Shown: piece after piece, positions 20,345-32,951 of the stretch
Layout: every line of letters starts with the position of its first letter
Numbering within the stretch: the stretch's first letter is position 1
Assembly: GCF_009765375.1 (NCBI RefSeq)
Contig: NZ_VTOK01000021.1
Coordinates: forward strand, 1-56,415
Length of the DNA: 56,415 nucleotides
From: Alteribacillus sp. YIM 98480
GTDB lineage: Bacteria; Bacillota; Bacilli; Bacillales; Marinococcaceae
Direction: 5' to 3'
Made by a program: the position numbers and the translations under genes
Notes under the pieces: generated by a model
What the model saw: only the letters and a program-made list of their open reading frames with translations
Databases searched by the model: none
Told to the model about the DNA's origin: nothing

Positions 20345-20377
20345 TAAAAAAACCCTCGGCTATATGCCGAAGGTTGG
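20345..20377 (-). terminator. Rho-independent terminator after gyrA
   Basis: On the minus strand AACC-TTCGGC and GCCGA-GGGTT form the stem, with T-run TTTTTTT. It lies between the converging ends of gyrA and yaaC; on the plus strand it lacks a long T-run. Confidence 0.9.
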
Positions 20378-20379
20378 TC

Positions 20380-22914
20380 TTATTCGTCAGAATCACTCGT
20401 TTCATCTGTAGAAGTAGTTGTCGATTCTTCCTCTTTTTCATTTTCTAATGTTTCTTGACTGCTTGGTTCGCTTGATTCGGTTGGTTCCTCTTCGGGAGTT
20501 TCAACTGGTGCCACGGTAGAGACTTCTTCGCCATCAGCGAGACGGATTAATTTGACTCCTTGTGCATAACGGCCAAGTCGAGAAATTTCTTGGGTTTCCA
20601 TACGTATTAAAACACCATGAATAGTCATAACCATAATATCATGATCTTCTGATATACATCTCATGGAAACAAGATCACCGTTACGTTCTGTCAAATTACA
20701 GGCTTTAAGACCTTTTCCGCCACGATTTTGTATCTTGAATTCATCGACCGGGGTTCGTTTTCCATATCCTTTGTTTGTAACCATTAAAACATCTTTATCT
20801 TCAGAAGAAATATCCATCCCAACTACTTCATCATCTCCAACTAAGGAAATAGCTTTAACACCAGTTGCCGTGCGCCCCATGAACCTCACGTCTTTTTCAT
20901 GGAAATGGATAGCCATACCGTGTTTTGTCCCGATAATGAGGTTTTCATTTCCCTTCGTCAATCGGACTCCGTGAAGCTCATCGTTCTCTCTGACATTGAT
21001 TGCAAATAAACCGCCTTTGCGGATGTTCGAAAAAGCGGAAAGTGCCGTTCGTTTAGCGATCCCTTTTTTTGTTAAGAAAAAGAGATACGCTTCATCGGAG
21101 TACTCTTCAACCGGAATCACTGTGCTAATTTCTTCATCTTTATCTATTTGTAAGAGATTGATAATCGGAATCCCTTTAGCAGTTCGTTTTAATTCGGGAA
21201 TTTCATATCCTTTCAACCGATACACTTTCCCCTTATTAGTGAAAAAGAGAATCGTTTGATGAGAACTTGTTGTAAATAAATGTTCGACAAAATCATCGTC
21301 GTTTGTTCCCATTCCTTGAATACCGCGGCCGCCGCGTCTTTGACTGCGATACGTATCAATAGGCATACGCTTTAAATAACCATGGTGAGAAATGGTAATA
21401 ACAACATTTTGACGAGGAATTAAGTCCTCATCCTCAATTTGGTTTTCCCCTGCGGTAATAACAGTTCTGCGTTCGTCATTGAACCTTTCTCTTAAATCAG
21501 TTATTTCTTCTCGAATAATTTCGAGTACACGTTCTTCACTTGCTAAAATAGCTTTTAATTCTTTAATTTTTTCCAAAAGATCTTTGTATTCTTGTTCAAT
21601 TTTATCTCTCTCTAAACCTGTCAAACGCTGCAGACGCATGTCTAAAATAGCCTGGGCCTGATCGTGACTGAGAGAAAATTTCTCCATTAATCCGTTTCGT
21701 GCAATGTCTGTCGTTTCCGAGCTGCGGATTAGTTCAATTACTTCATCCAAGTGATCTAAAGCTACTCGTAAACCTTCTAAAATATGGGCTCTTGCTTCTG
21801 CTTTTCTTAATTCAAAAGCAGTGCGGCGCTTAATTACCTCTTTTTGGTGTTCAAGATAGTAACTCAAACACTCTTTTAGGTTCAATACTTGCGGACGGCC
21901 GTCTACTAATGCAAGCATATTAATTCCGAAGCTTGTTTGAAGGGCCGTTTGCTTATACAAATTATTCAACAATACATTTGCATTGGCGTCTTTTCGGACT
22001 TCAATAACGATCCGCATTCCATTTCTGTCCGATTCATCACGCAAATCCGTGATACCTTCAATTTTTTTATCTCTTACTAGTTCAGCAATTTTTTCTATTA
22101 ATCGCGCTTTATTGACTTGGTACGGTAATTCATCCACAATAATTGATTGCTTACCACTCTTCTGTTCGTCAATATAAGCGTTTGCTCGAATAATAATCGA
22201 GCCTCTGCCTGTTTGATAAGCCTTTTTAATACCAGAGCGTCCAAGAATGGAAGCACCGGTTGGAAAATCAGGCCCAGGAATATATTCCATTAATTCAGGT
22301 ACAGTAATATCAGGATTTTTACTGAGTGCCAGCACTCCATCAATCACTTCACCAAGCTGGTGCGGGGGAATATTAGTAGCCATTCCAACAGCAATTCCTG
22401 CTGCACCATTAACAAGTAAATTAGGAAACCTGGCTGGAAGGACTATCGGTTCTTTTTCATTTCCGTCATAGTTGTCTTGATAGTCAATCGTGTCTTTATT
22501 AATGTCGCGTACCATTTCCATTGAAATTTTGGCCATTTTCGCTTCCGTATAACGCATTGCTGCAGCTGCATCACCATCAACTGAACCAAAATTCCCGTGG
22601 CCATCAACTAACATATTTCGATAACTAAAATCTTGGGCCATTCTGACCATCGTTTCATACACAGCAGAATCACCATGAGGGTGATACTTACCAATCACGT
22701 CACCGACAATACGAGCTGATTTTCTATATGGCTTATCCGGTGTCATACCTAGTTCATTCATTGCATATAATATGCGGCGGTGGACAGGTTTAAGGCCATC
22801 TCTTACATCCGGAAGTGCGCGGCTGACAATAACGCTCATAGCATAGTCTAAAAAAGATGTCCGCATTTCCTGGCCAATATTTATTTCTGTTACTCTTGAT
22901 TCGTTCTCTGCCAT
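20380..22914 (-). CDS. gyrA: DNA gyrase subunit A
   Basis: GyrA carries the DNA cleavage-religation site of gyrase. The 844-residue protein has the catalytic Tyr122 ([10 protein letters not shown]). The quinolone-resistance region has the wild-type Ser83 and Glu87 ([10 protein letters not shown]). The C-terminal beta-pinwheel contains the GyrA box [10 protein letters not shown]. The last 45 residues are very acidic and Ser/Thr-rich, so the protein is about 20 residues longer than B. subtilis GyrA. Start ATG follows GGGAGG. It lies 357 bp from gyrB; that gap is filled with repeat elements. Confidence 0.98.
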   Translation of the reverse strand: MAENESRVTEINIGQEMRTSFLDYAMSVIVSRALPDVRDGLKPVHRRILYAMNELGMTPDKPYRKSARIVGDVIGKYHPHGDSAVYETMVRMAQDFSYRNMLVDGHGNFGSVDGDAAAAMRYTEAKMAKISMEMVRDINKDTIDYQDNYDGNEKEPIVLPARFPNLLVNGAAGIAVGMATNIPPHQLGEVIDGVLALSKNPDITVPELMEYIPGPDFPTGASILGRSGIKKAYQTGRGSIIIRANAYIDEQKSGKQSIIVDELPYQVNKARLIEKIAELVRDKKIEGITDLRDESDRNGMRIVIEVRKDANANVLLNNLYKQTALQTSFGINMLALVDGRPQVLNLKECLSYYLEHQKEVIKRRTAFELRKAEARAHILEGLRVALDHLDEVIELIRSSETTDIARNGLMEKFSLSHDQAQAILDMRLQRLTGLERDKIEQEYKDLLEKIKELKAILASEERVLEIIREEITDLRERFNDERRTVITAGENQIEDEDLIPRQNVVITISHHGYLKRMPIDTYRSQRRGGRGIQGMGTNDDDFVEHLFTTSSHQTILFFTNKGKVYRLKGYEIPELKRTAKGIPIINLLQIDKDEEISTVIPVEEYSDEAYLFFLTKKGIAKRTALSAFSNIRKGGLFAINVRENDELHGVRLTKGNENLIIGTKHGMAIHFHEKDVRFMGRTATGVKAISLVGDDEVVGMDISSEDKDVLMVTNKGYGKRTPVDEFKIQNRGGKGLKACNLTERNGDLVSMRCISEDHDIMVMTIHGVLIRMETQEISRLGRYAQGVKLIRLADGEEVSTVAPVETPEEEPTESSEPSSQETLENEKEEESTTTSTDETSDSDE

Positions 22915-22947
22915 TCCTGCAACCTCCCAAAATTTTGGAGCTGTGAT

Positions 22948-23110
22948 AAGAAAAGTGCAAGCGCCTTGCTAACGAGCGACAAGTCCTGGAGGAGCGACAT
23001 ATGGAAAGCTGATATTTGCTTTCGATTGACGGACCGAAGGAATCTCGAGCGAGTAGGCGCTGGAGCTAGACATGTAAAACGCCAAATATTTATACTTTCT
23101 TATCATTTAA
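22948..23110 (-). repeat. Dispersed repeat family A, copy 2 (core type 1)
   Basis: On the minus strand the element starts with the common left end (ATAAATATTTGGCG, ACATGTCTAGCTCCAGCGCC). It then has the type-1 core (TACTCGCTCGAGATTCC, TCAATCGAAAGC) and ends with GGCGCTTGCACTTTTCTTA. It lies between gyrB and gyrA, directly upstream of the gyrA ribosome-binding site. Confidence 0.85.
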
Positions 23111-23215
23111 GAAAAGCGCAAGAGCCCTAAAAAAATAACATTCGATGCTGATCATTCACCATACACTTGTCGGCCTCTAAACGACCGGGGCTCGCGCTGT
23201 ATTCTACATTTCAAT
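23111..23215. repeat. Divergent family A-like element in the gyrB-gyrA gap
   Basis: AAGAAAAGCGCAAGAGCCC and GGGGCTCGCGCTG are inverted to each other about 60 bp apart. They recall the ends of family A elements (AAAAGCGCAAGCGCC). The inside sequence matches neither of the two cores. Confidence 0.5.
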
Positions 23216-23233
23216 ACCTCTTAAGCACAAAGG

Positions 23234-23271
23234 ACAAGCGCCCTGAATGGCTATTACAGGCGCCTGCTTGC
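23234..23271 (-). terminator. Candidate terminator after gyrB
   Basis: On the minus strand a GC-rich hairpin (AGGCGCCTG with CAGGGCGCTTG, about 10-nt loop) directly follows the gyrB stop. The T-run is poor (TCCTTTG). The arms resemble family A ends, so it may be derived from such a repeat. Confidence 0.55.
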
Positions 23272-25521
<2,250 letters not shown>

Positions 25522-25806
25522 TTAAGACTGAGAACTTTCCCCAACATCTTCACTATAATCTTCAAACTCTGAAACCACTTGAGCACGACGTCTTAATGTT
25601 AAAGAAGAAATGGGAGATAAATATACTCTGTCGATCGTCACAACTACGGACTTTGTAAGCTCTTTTGAAATTTCTATTACATCCCGGTTTTCATGCGAAG
25701 ATAGAAATTGTTTGGTGATACTTGAAGAGTCATGTGTATCTTGATCTAGAATAGCTACAACATCTTTAGAACGTATAACCGTATCTCCGCCTAAATGAAT
25801 AAACAT
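25522..25806 (-). CDS. remB: Extracellular matrix regulator RemB (YaaB)
   Basis: The 94-residue protein begins MFIHLGGDTVIRSKDVVAI and contains SVVVTIDRVYLSPISS. It matches the RemB/YaaB family, which contributes to biofilm matrix gene expression in B. subtilis. The ATG at 25804-25806 is preceded by GAGGTGG and is preferred over a TTG three codons upstream. The C-terminus is acidic. It lies 18 bp after recF, the conserved position between recF and gyrB. Confidence 0.9.
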   Translation of the reverse strand: MFIHLGGDTVIRSKDVVAILDQDTHDSSSITKQFLSSHENRDVIEISKELTKSVVVTIDRVYLSPISSLTLRRRAQVVSEFEDYSEDVGESSQS

Positions 25807-25824
25807 TGATTCCACCTCATTTCA

Positions 25825-26946
25825 TTATTTCATTTGTTTCACTGTGCCTGCCTCAGCATAAAACGTGGAGGCTTGTTTTAATGTTTCGTGTTCTATTCCA
25901 TCTACGCTGGTCGTAGTTACAAATGTTTGGACTTTCCCTTGTATAGTGTTTAGTAAATGAGACTGTCTATAATGATCTAATTCAGAAAGTACGTCATCCA
26001 ATAATAAAATCGGGTATTCCCCGATGTTATCGTGTATTAGTTCGATCTCTGCAAGTTTCAAAGATAGCGCTGCTGTTCGCTGTTGTCCTTGAGAACCAAA
26101 AATCTGCACTTCTTTATTGTTAATCAAAAGTGATAATTCGTCTCTATGAGGTCCGCTCAACGTCATTCCTCGACGAATTTCATTTTGTTTATCCTCTTTT
26201 AATTTATATTGAACTCTCTCTTCTATCTTCGACAAATCCATGTCTTCTGATACCTGTGCGGCAGGAACATACGTGAGAATGAGGTTTTCTTTTTCTCTTG
26301 TAATTTGTGAATGGATGTCTTTAGCCCAGGTTTGGAGCATTTCCAGAAAAGAGAATCTTTTCTTTATCACTTTAGCTGCAGCTTGAGACAGTTGATCTGT
26401 CAAAACATCGAGCATAACTTCCTGTTCTTGGTCAGGAACAGGAAACATACTTTTAAGCAGCTGATTTCTTTGTTTTAAGATACGCTGGTAAATGGTAAGG
26501 TCATGAAGGTATACAGCACTAATCTGGCCTAATTCCATGTCAATAAAACGGCGCCGCATACGCGGTCCGCCTTTCACAAGACTTAGATCCTCAGGAGCAA
26601 ACATTACCACATTACAAGAACCAACAAATTCGCTCAATTTTCTTTGTTCAAGTCCGTTAACCCTTGTTTTTTTCCCTTTAGAAGAAACAATGACTTCTAG
26701 GGAAAGAGAACTATTTTTACGGGAAAGATCTGCTTCTAAACGAGCAAAATCTTCATTCCACTGAATTAATTCTTTATCTTTGGACGTTCGATGTGATTTA
26801 GCAAAAGCAAGCACATAGATAGCTTCCATTAGATTTGTTTTGCCTTGAGCGTTTTCTCCAAGAATGACATTAACTTTGTTCTCTGCATTTAGTTCAATAT
26901 GACTGTAATTGCGAAATTGTTTAAGGTAGAGTGAATTAATATGCAA
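25825..26946 (-). CDS. recF: DNA replication and repair protein RecF
   Basis: RecF is an SMC-like ATPase that, with RecO and RecR, directs RecA to gaps. The 373-residue protein has Walker [15 protein letters not shown], signature LSGPHRDEL and GSQGQQRT, and Walker [13 protein letters not shown]. The length is typical. The start is TTG (26944-26946) behind GAGGG. It follows yaaA by 11 bp in the dnaA-dnaN-yaaA-recF-remB array. Confidence 0.97.
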   Translation of the reverse strand: MHINSLYLKQFRNYSHIELNAENKVNVILGENAQGKTNLMEAIYVLAFAKSHRTSKDKELIQWNEDFARLEADLSRKNSSLSLEVIVSSKGKKTRVNGLEQRKLSEFVGSCNVVMFAPEDLSLVKGGPRMRRRFIDMELGQISAVYLHDLTIYQRILKQRNQLLKSMFPVPDQEQEVMLDVLTDQLSQAAAKVIKKRFSFLEMLQTWAKDIHSQITREKENLILTYVPAAQVSEDMDLSKIEERVQYKLKEDKQNEIRRGMTLSGPHRDELSLLINNKEVQIFGSQGQQRTAALSLKLAEIELIHDNIGEYPILLLDDVLSELDHYRQSHLLNTIQGKVQTFVTTTSVDGIEHETLKQASTFYAEAGTVKQMK

Positions 26947-26957
26947 GAAAATCCCTC

Positions 26958-27182
26958 TTACTTTTGAGTAGAAGAAACCACGAAAGTGCCGGCTCCTTCA
27001 ACTTTAATTTCATCACCGCTGTACAGCTTTTTTCCGCGCCGCTGTTCCACTTCTTGATTTACAAGGACTTCATGCTCTGACAAAAACCATTTCGCCATAC
27101 CGCCAGTGTCAATAACACCTGCTTCTTTTAGAAACTGTCCTAGTGTAATATACTCCGTTTCTATCTCAATTGATTGACTCAT
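26958..27182 (-). CDS. yaaA: S4-domain protein YaaA
   Basis: The 74-residue protein is essentially one S4 RNA-binding domain: [19 protein letters not shown], then [12 protein letters not shown] and [12 protein letters not shown]. In B. subtilis the homologue is linked to ribosome assembly, but its exact role is not settled. The ATG at 27180-27182 follows AGGAGGG and is chosen over a GTG farther out. It lies between dnaN and recF. Confidence 0.93.
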   Translation of the reverse strand: MSQSIEIETEYITLGQFLKEAGVIDTGGMAKWFLSEHEVLVNQEVEQRRGKKLYSGDEIKVEGAGTFVVSSTQK

Positions 27183-27363
27183 GTTAACCCTCCTGTGCTT
27201 GCTTACTACATCGACGTTCATTTCCGTTCCTCATTTTTAAAATAATTAATACCATTCGAACGACACATGAATACATTATATATTTTACTAAAATATAAGC
27301 CTAACGCCAATAGGAACAAAGAAGAAAACGTGAAGTACCATCAAATTCCTGTTAACAGAGTAA

Positions 27364-27393
27364 GAAAGTCCCCAGGAAATCCCAGGGACTGCT
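27364..27393 (-). terminator. Possible terminator after dnaN
   Basis: On the minus strand AGTCCC and GGGACT pair around an imperfect GGG/CC loop, followed by TTCTTA. The weak T-run makes partial readthrough into yaaA-recF likely. The rest of 27183-27363 holds no gene. Confidence 0.6.
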
Positions 27394-27398
27394 TAAAT

Positions 27399-28541
27399 TT
27401 AATAGGTGCGGACGGGTGAAAACAAGTGAAGCATTTGATCGTGATCTGTCGGACGAAGAATAAATGGACTCATCGCCCCGGTGAACATAATGTGAACCAT
27501 TTCGCTGTCGATAACTTTTAATGCGTCTATAATGTTTTTACCGTTAAAAGATATACGTAATTCTTCACCTTCTAGACGGCGGCAGTTTATTTTTTCGGTT
27601 ACTTTTCCTACCTCTGATGAAATCGACGTGATTTCTAACACTTCTCCCTCTAATGTTTTCAGGTTAATGACATTGTTTTTCGCTTCTTTTGAAAGGAGCA
27701 ATGCTCTTTCAAGAGATTGCAGCAACTCTTTTGCAGGGATTTCCATTTGAGTTTTAGATTGCTCTGGAATCATATTTTTAGTTAGTGGATATTTTCCATC
27801 TAGCAATCTGGAAAAGAAAAGCAAGTATTTAAATTTAAACAGTACCTGGCTGTCTGTTACAACAACTTCTATCAGTTCATCTGTGTCTTCTAAAATTTTG
27901 CTTAACTCATTTAAACTTTTTCCAGGAATCACTATATTAGAAAGTTCCAGATCTTCCGAATTTGTTTCCATGAAAGCTTTTCGCATAGCTAAACGGTGAC
28001 TGTCTGTTGCAGTACAGGTTAGTTGTCCGTTTTCTCCTTCAAGGTTTACACCTGTCAACACTGGACGTGTTTCCTGAGTGGACACTGCAAATACCGTTTG
28101 TTTAATCATATCTTTTAATAAATTTTGCGGCAGACTGAACGTTCGGTTTTCATCTAACTTAGGAAGATGTGGATATTCTTCTGGGTCTAATCCATTTAAA
28201 TTAAATACAACACTGCCAGAACGCAATGTGGTAGCAAATTGATCTTGAACAATGATTTCAATTTCATTGCCAGGCAGCTTTTTAACAATATCAGCAAAAA
28301 ATCGAGCTTGTAAAACAATACTGCCTTCTTTTTTTATTTCTACATATTCTCTTTCTTCATCAGCAGACGGGATAAAAGATTCAATAGATATATCTGAGTC
28401 ACTTCCTGTCAGTGTCACTCCTTCTGATGAAGCTTCTATTTTTATTCCTGTCAGGATTGGAATGGTTGTTCTGGAAGATACAGCTTTATTAACGTGCTGT
28501 ACACTATGAACAAAATGTTCACGCTGAATGACAAAATGCAT
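27399..28541 (-). CDS. dnaN: DNA polymerase III beta subunit (sliding clamp)
   Basis: This is the ring-shaped processivity clamp of 380 residues, with three repeated clamp domains. Family motifs seen are GSDSDISIESF in domain I, the ATDSHRLAMRK stretch in domain II, and the C-terminal end HLFSPVRTY, close to the usual LxPVR(T)Y. Start ATG follows AAGGGAG. It lies 150 bp after dnaA; that gap contains DnaA boxes and the unwinding region. Confidence 0.98.
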   Translation of the reverse strand: MHFVIQREHFVHSVQHVNKAVSSRTTIPILTGIKIEASSEGVTLTGSDSDISIESFIPSADEEREYVEIKKEGSIVLQARFFADIVKKLPGNEIEIIVQDQFATTLRSGSVVFNLNGLDPEEYPHLPKLDENRTFSLPQNLLKDMIKQTVFAVSTQETRPVLTGVNLEGENGQLTCTATDSHRLAMRKAFMETNSEDLELSNIVIPGKSLNELSKILEDTDELIEVVVTDSQVLFKFKYLLFFSRLLDGKYPLTKNMIPEQSKTQMEIPAKELLQSLERALLLSKEAKNNVINLKTLEGEVLEITSISSEVGKVTEKINCRRLEGEELRISFNGKNIIDALKVIDSEMVHIMFTGAMSPFILRPTDHDQMLHLFSPVRTY

Positions 28542-28691
28542 ACTACATCTCCCTTTATATATATATTTAATAAATAATAGCCGTAATAGTAATAGAGGTT
28601 GTGCACTATGTGGATAATCGACAATATATGCTGTCCCGCAGACTTATTCACATGTGGATAAACTGTGTACAATTATGGATACTTTTACACA
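28542..28691 (-). other. oriC part 2: DnaA boxes and unwinding element (dnaA-dnaN gap)
   Basis: On the minus strand, reading from dnaA to dnaN, two perfect DnaA boxes TTATCCACA occur (28653-28661 and 28609-28617). An inverted near-box lies at 28644-28652. After the last box come a GC-richer ACAACCTC, then a run of CTATTACTATTACGGCTATT-type trinucleotides (28573-28597), then an AT tract ending in ATATATATATA. This matches the basal unwinding system of B. subtilis with DnaA-trio repeats. A near-consensus Spo0A box (TGTCGAT) adjoins the second DnaA box. Confidence 0.85.
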
Positions 28692-30044
28692 TCATGTTTT
28701 TAACTTGTCGATAATTTCCTGCAGACGTTTTTGCAGTTCAGTATCAGCCTGCAGCAATTTTGATATTTTTTCATGAGCATGAATAACAGTGGTATGATCG
28801 CGTCCGCCAAATTCCTCACCAATTTTCGGCAAAGATGATTCTGTCATCTCTCTTGATAAATACATAGCGATTTGACGAGGAAAAGCAATCGTCTTGGTCC
28901 GTTTTTTTGCTTTTAGTTCTTGAACTTGTATGGTGAATTGCTGTGCCACTGTTTCCTGGATATCTGGGATGGTAATTTTTTTTGGTTTGGAACTAGGAAT
29001 AATATCTTTTAATGCTTCAGCGGCAAGGTCAGCGTTCATATCCTGATTAATAAGAGACGAATAAGCTACCACCCTGATTAATGCTCCTTCTAGCTCCCTG
29101 ATGTTCGTATCAATTTGATTTGCAATATAAAGCATCACTTCATTTGGGATATCAAGTTTTTCTGCTTTTGCTTTTTTCCGTAATATAGCAATCCTTGTTT
29201 CTAAATCTGGAGGAGTAATATCTGTAATTAATCCCCATTCAAAACGAGAACGCAGTCTATCTTCTAATGTTGGTATTTCTTTTGGCGGCCTGTCACTTGA
29301 GATGACAATCTGCTTACTTTCTTCGTGCAGAGCATTAAATGTGTGGAAAAATTCTTCTTGTGTTTGTTCTTTTCCAGCTAAAAATTGAATATCATCTATC
29401 AAAAGCACATCAACACTGCGATATTTATTTCGAAAATTTACAGCTTTATTATCTCTAATAGAATTAATGAATTCATTTGTAAATTTCTCTGAAGATAGGT
29501 AAACGACACGGGCTTCGGGGTTATGATCTATTACATAATGACCGATAGCGTGCATTAAGTGAGTCTTTCCTAGTCCTACCCCTCCATAAATAAATAGAGG
29601 ATTATACGCTTTAGCTGGTGCTTCTGCAACGGCAAGCGATGCTGCGTGAGCAAAACGGTTTCCTGAACCAATAACAAACGTATTAAAAGTATATTTATCA
29701 TTGAGCATGCTTTTTGGAACTTCATCTGTTTGAGGATCGGATCCAGCCGGCATTTTTTTTACTTCTTGCTCTATGGAAATGTCGTTTTCTTCCCCAGTGT
29801 CAGGGATAATAAATTTTACTTGTAATTCAGCTCCGGTTATATCTTGCAACGTATCCGAAATTAGACCGGAATACCGGTTTTCCAGCCAATCTCTTGCAAA
29901 CTCATTAGGAGCTGTAATGATTATGGTATCTTCGTGAAGTTCTGAAGCTTTTGTTGATTTCAACCACGTTTCAAAACTAGGTTTACTAACTTTTTTTCTA
30001 ATAACTTCTAACGTTTGATCCCATAAATCTTTAATATTCTCCAT
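28692..30044 (-). CDS. dnaA: Chromosomal replication initiator protein DnaA
   Basis: The 450-residue initiator has four domains. The N-terminal interaction domain runs 1-85 and is followed by a short acidic linker. The AAA+ domain has Walker [16 protein letters not shown], Walker [21 protein letters not shown] and sensor motifs. The C-terminal DNA-binding domain carries the signature [15 protein letters not shown]. The ATG at 30042-30044 follows GGAGGG; an in-frame GTG 9 bp upstream overlaps the ribosome-binding site and is less likely. It is flanked on both sides by DnaA-box clusters. Confidence 0.98.
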   Translation of the reverse strand: MENIKDLWDQTLEVIRKKVSKPSFETWLKSTKASELHEDTIIITAPNEFARDWLENRYSGLISDTLQDITGAELQVKFIIPDTGEENDISIEQEVKKMPAGSDPQTDEVPKSMLNDKYTFNTFVIGSGNRFAHAASLAVAEAPAKAYNPLFIYGGVGLGKTHLMHAIGHYVIDHNPEARVVYLSSEKFTNEFINSIRDNKAVNFRNKYRSVDVLLIDDIQFLAGKEQTQEEFFHTFNALHEESKQIVISSDRPPKEIPTLEDRLRSRFEWGLITDITPPDLETRIAILRKKAKAEKLDIPNEVMLYIANQIDTNIRELEGALIRVVAYSSLINQDMNADLAAEALKDIIPSSKPKKITIPDIQETVAQQFTIQVQELKAKKRTKTIAFPRQIAMYLSREMTESSLPKIGEEFGGRDHTTVIHAHEKISKLLQADTELQKRLQEIIDKLKT

Positions 30045-30294
30045 AAACGGCACCCTCCTTTACTTTATATTTGTAATCCGATCCCCTATTTCTCTTAAAG
30101 GGCAAGAAAGGCCTCCAATTCTTTCTAGATGGGAAGAAGGAAGCCTTCGTGAGCTATTTACGAGTTAAGTAAATGTTTGACACTGTTAGGAAAATACGAG
30201 GGGAACACTTCATACTTATCCCCAGCATCCTGCATAACTATCTAATTAATTATAATATAGTAGAAATTCGAAGTATGCACATTATTAACAAAAG

Positions 30295-30559
30295 TGTGGA
30301 TAAACTAGTCCAAAGGGTGTGGAAAATTATCCACATAGTTATTAACAGCTGTGGAAAAGCAATAAGCAGTAATTAGTTATCCAGAATAAAAACAAATACA
30401 TCATACCAAAAATAAAATCTAGTGACAACGGCATTTGGACAGGTTATCCACATAATCAATAACTTGTGTATTAGTTTTGTCCACACCACTATATTATGTG
30501 TGTAAGTTGTAGATAATCGTGTCGAAAAATGACTGTTCGGGTGTTAATATTTATCCACA
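30295..30559. other. oriC part 1: DnaA-box cluster upstream of dnaA
   Basis: Perfect DnaA boxes lie at 30295-30303, 30327-30335, 30444-30452 and 30551-30559. One-mismatch boxes lie at 30318-30326, 30350-30358, 30377-30385, 30477-30485 and 30508-30516. Boxes at 30318 and 30327 form an inverted pair. A perfect Spo0A-type heptamer TGTCGAA lies at 30520-30526. This corresponds to the incA/incB region of B. subtilis. The whole 30045-30707 gap has no protein gene. Confidence 0.93.
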
Positions 30560-30626
30560 AGCGTATTAGAGGAGAATGATGAGTTAGAGTGAAACTCGTA
30601 GTATTGATTTCATTTTTAAAGGAACC

Positions 30627-30656
30627 TTGACAATAAGAAGTAATCATCTATATAAT
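30627..30656 (+). promoter_or_regulatory. rpmH-rnpA promoter
   Basis: TTGACA (30627-30632) and TATAAT (30651-30656) are both consensus, with an 18-bp spacer, about 50 bp before rpmH. DnaA boxes lie 70-330 bp upstream, so origin activity and rpmH transcription may affect each other. Confidence 0.88.
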
Positions 30657-30707
30657 TTACGGGAATGTCATAAATAGTTGAAAGTCCTCAGGGAGGTGCA
30701 AAATAAA

Positions 30708-30845
30708 ATGGGTAAACCAACTTTTAAGCCTAATAATCGTAAGCGTAAAAAAGTTCATGGCTTTCGCGCACGTATGAGTACAAAAAATGGTCGTCATGTT
30801 CTTAAGAACCGCCGCCGTAAAGGAAGAAAAGTATTATCCGCTTAA
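30708..30845 (+). CDS. rpmH: 50S ribosomal protein L34
   Basis: The 45-residue, highly basic protein reads [19 protein letters not shown] and continues with the conserved [20 protein letters not shown] pattern of L34. GGGAGG lies upstream of the ATG. It is too short for many gene finders. It is the first gene right of oriC, followed by a hairpin terminator and then rnpA. Confidence 0.98.
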   Translation: MGKPTFKPNNRKRKKVHGFRARMSTKNGRHVLKNRRRKGRKVLSA

Positions 30846-30873
30846 GACCACTGATTTTACAGTGGTCTTTTTT
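30846..30873 (+). terminator. Terminator/attenuator between rpmH and rnpA
   Basis: GACCACTG and CAGTGGTC form a perfect 8-bp stem with a 6-nt loop, followed by TTTTTT. It begins at the rpmH stop, so it probably lowers rnpA expression relative to L34. Confidence 0.93.
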
Positions 30874-30937
30874 CCACTATTAGAGCGGTTTACATAAAAG
30901 ATTCTGTTGAAAATGGTTTAACGGAGGGGCAAGAAGA

Positions 30938-31291
30938 TTGAAAAAGGGGTATAGAATTAAAAAAAACCATGAATTCAGTCGTGTTTTTGAAAAAGGCACC
31001 TCTTTTGCGAACCGTCAATTTGTCGTTTATGTGCTAAATAAAGAGGATCAGCCTCATTTTAGAGCGGGATTGACTGTTAGTAAGAAGATGGGGAATGCTG
31101 TAACGAGAAATCGAATTAAACGACTTTTAAGAGAAGCGTTGAGAGAAATAGGAGATCAATTAAAAGGGGAAAAAGACTATATTATTATTGCAAGAAAACC
31201 AGTTATTGATATGTCCTATGAAGAAATTAAAAAAAGTCTCAGGCACGTGATGGGTGTAGCTGGTGTAATGAATAAACGATATAAAAAGTAA
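30938..31291 (+). CDS. rnpA: Ribonuclease P protein component
   Basis: This is the 117-residue protein cofactor of RNase P, which removes 5' leaders from pre-tRNAs. It has the signature [19 protein letters not shown] (the RNR motif), an N-terminal [15 protein letters not shown] and basic surface patches. The start is TTG at 30938 behind GGAGGGG. It is cotranscribed with rpmH, subject to the intervening terminator, and precedes spoIIIJ. Confidence 0.97.
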   Translation: MKKGYRIKKNHEFSRVFEKGTSFANRQFVVYVLNKEDQPHFRAGLTVSKKMGNAVTRNRIKRLLREALREIGDQLKGEKDYIIIARKPVIDMSYEEIKKSLRHVMGVAGVMNKRYKK

Positions 31292-31467
31292 AAAAATCAC
31301 GATTGGACTTTTCAACGCTTTTTTCTTATGCAGAATTACAATTGTTTTCTTTATTTCTTGTCTATTCTCCGCTAAAATGTAATGTGTTCAACGTAAATTT
31401 GTGTAACCAATGTCAGCGCTGTCATGCGCTTTTTTCGGTTGCTAATATTACCAAGGAGGAAACTCTT

Positions 31468-32244
31468 GTGTACAAGAAAATAGGTCTGACAGTAATGGTG
31501 ATTTTGCTAATGACGTTATTGACGGGCTGTCTGGATATTGACGACCCGATAACTGAGGATAGTGAAGGAATTTGGAATTCGTTTTTTGTTTATCCTCTAC
31601 ACTGGTTGATTGTCACAGTAGCAGAATCAGCTGGAGAAAATTATGGACTTTCTATTGTTGTTGTTACTATAATATTGCGAATTATCATTTTGCCATTAAT
31701 GATTAAACAGACAAAAAGTGCCCGTGCTATGCAGGAACTTCAGCCTGAAATGCAGAAGTTAAGAGAAAAATACAGTGCAAAGGATCAGCAGACACAGCAA
31801 AAACTGCAGCAGGAAACAATGAAGCTGTTCCAGGAACAAAATATTAATCCGTTAGCTGGATGTTTTCCTATATTCATACAAATGCCGATATTAATTGCTT
31901 TTTATCACGCAATTATGCGGACAAGGGAAATAGAAGGACACGTTTTCTTATGGTTTGAATTAGGGCAGCCGGATTATGTTCTTCCATTAATTGCCGGGGT
32001 GACCACGTTTATTCAACAAAAAATGATGATGGTTACAGATAATCCCCAAATGAAAATTCTCATGTATATGATGCCCTTTATGATTACCGGATTTGCTTTC
32101 TTTTTCCCTTCTGCCCTGGCATTGTATTGGGTAATTGGTAACCTGTTTATGATTGCTCAAACCTACTTTATTACTGGACCTGGGGCAAGAAAACGAGCAG
32201 ATGAAAAAGCAGAAGCTAAAGCGGGGGGAGCGAAGAAAAAGTGA
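31468..32244 (+). CDS. spoIIIJ: Membrane protein insertase YidC1 / SpoIIIJ
   Basis: This is a lipoprotein-type Oxa1/YidC insertase that, in B. subtilis, is also needed for sigma-G activity in the forespore. The 258-residue protein has a signal ending in the lipobox LLTGC (Cys21), then five membrane helices. The positively charged coiled cytoplasmic loop is about residues 85-125 (Gln/Lys-rich), and the [14 protein letters not shown] segment follows. The GTG at 31468 follows AAGGAGG by 8 bp; an extended frame upstream to 31303 has no ribosome-binding site and is rejected. The stop overlaps the khpB start by 4 nt. Confidence 0.95.
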   Translation: MYKKIGLTVMVILLMTLLTGCLDIDDPITEDSEGIWNSFFVYPLHWLIVTVAESAGENYGLSIVVVTIILRIIILPLMIKQTKSARAMQELQPEMQKLREKYSAKDQQTQQKLQQETMKLFQEQNINPLAGCFPIFIQMPILIAFYHAIMRTREIEGHVFLWFELGQPDYVLPLIAGVTTFIQQKMMMVTDNPQMKILMYMMPFMITGFAFFFPSALALYWVIGNLFMIAQTYFITGPGARKRADEKAEAKAGGAKKK

Positions 32245-32864
32245 AAACAGTAAAAGTTTCGGGAAAAACAATAGAGGAAGCATTAAATGAGGCGTTAGAA
32301 CAGCTTGAAGCAGCTAATAAAGAGGAAATTGATTATAAAGTGATTGAGGAACCTTCTAAAGGCTTTTTAGGTTTGATCGGAACGAAACCAGCAGTATTAG
32401 AAGCGTCGTTAAAACCCGACCCGATTGATGAATCGGTACAGTTTCTCCAAAAAGTCATCCAAGATATGCAGGTAAATGTAAATGTGGAAGTGAAAAAACG
32501 CGGCCGGGAAACAGAACTTTCCTTAATAGGAGAAGATCTTGGAGTCATGATTGGAAAGCGCGGGAAAACATTGGATTCTCTTCAATATTTAGTAAATTTA
32601 GTAGCAAATCGACATGCTGATCGGTATGCGCGAATTGTATTAGACGCAGAAAACTACAGAGAACGAAGGCAGGAAGCGCTTGAGCAGCTTGCGGAACGTC
32701 TGGCTGCAAAAGCTTTTAGAACTGGTGAAAAAGTAGTACTTGAACCAATGAATGCCAGAGAGCGGAAAATCATTCATGCTGCTCTTCAAGAAAAAGAAGG
32801 AGTAGAGACTCACTCAGATGGTAAAGAACCTCGTCGGCATGTAGTTATAACTCCTCTTTCTTAG
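32241..32864 (+). CDS. khpB: RNA-binding protein KhpB (Jag/SpoIIIJ-associated)
   Basis: The 207-residue protein has an N-terminal Jag_N domain (about 1-50), a KH domain with [20 protein letters not shown] (about 105-125) and a C-terminal R3H domain ([14 protein letters not shown], then EPRRHVVI). In streptococci and others it binds RNA with KhpA and influences cell elongation and division. The GTG start overlaps the spoIIIJ stop as GTGA, so translation is coupled. A terminator follows 40 bp downstream. Confidence 0.95.
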   Translation: MKTVKVSGKTIEEALNEALEQLEAANKEEIDYKVIEEPSKGFLGLIGTKPAVLEASLKPDPIDESVQFLQKVIQDMQVNVNVEVKKRGRETELSLIGEDLGVMIGKRGKTLDSLQYLVNLVANRHADRYARIVLDAENYRERRQEALEQLAERLAAKAFRTGEKVVLEPMNARERKIIHAALQEKEGVETHSDGKEPRRHVVITPLS

Positions 32865-32906
32865 TTGCATTATTTTCCCGAATTTTACTGAAAAAACATG
32901 TATAAA

Positions 32907-32949
32907 AGCATTCGTCATCTGGTTAATACCAGTGCGAATGCTTTTTTTA
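32907..32949 (+). terminator. Rho-independent terminator after khpB
   Basis: AGCATTCG and CGAATGCT pair at the outside with CTGG/CCAG inside, followed by TTTTTTT. Confidence 0.92.
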
Positions 32950-32951
32950 TT

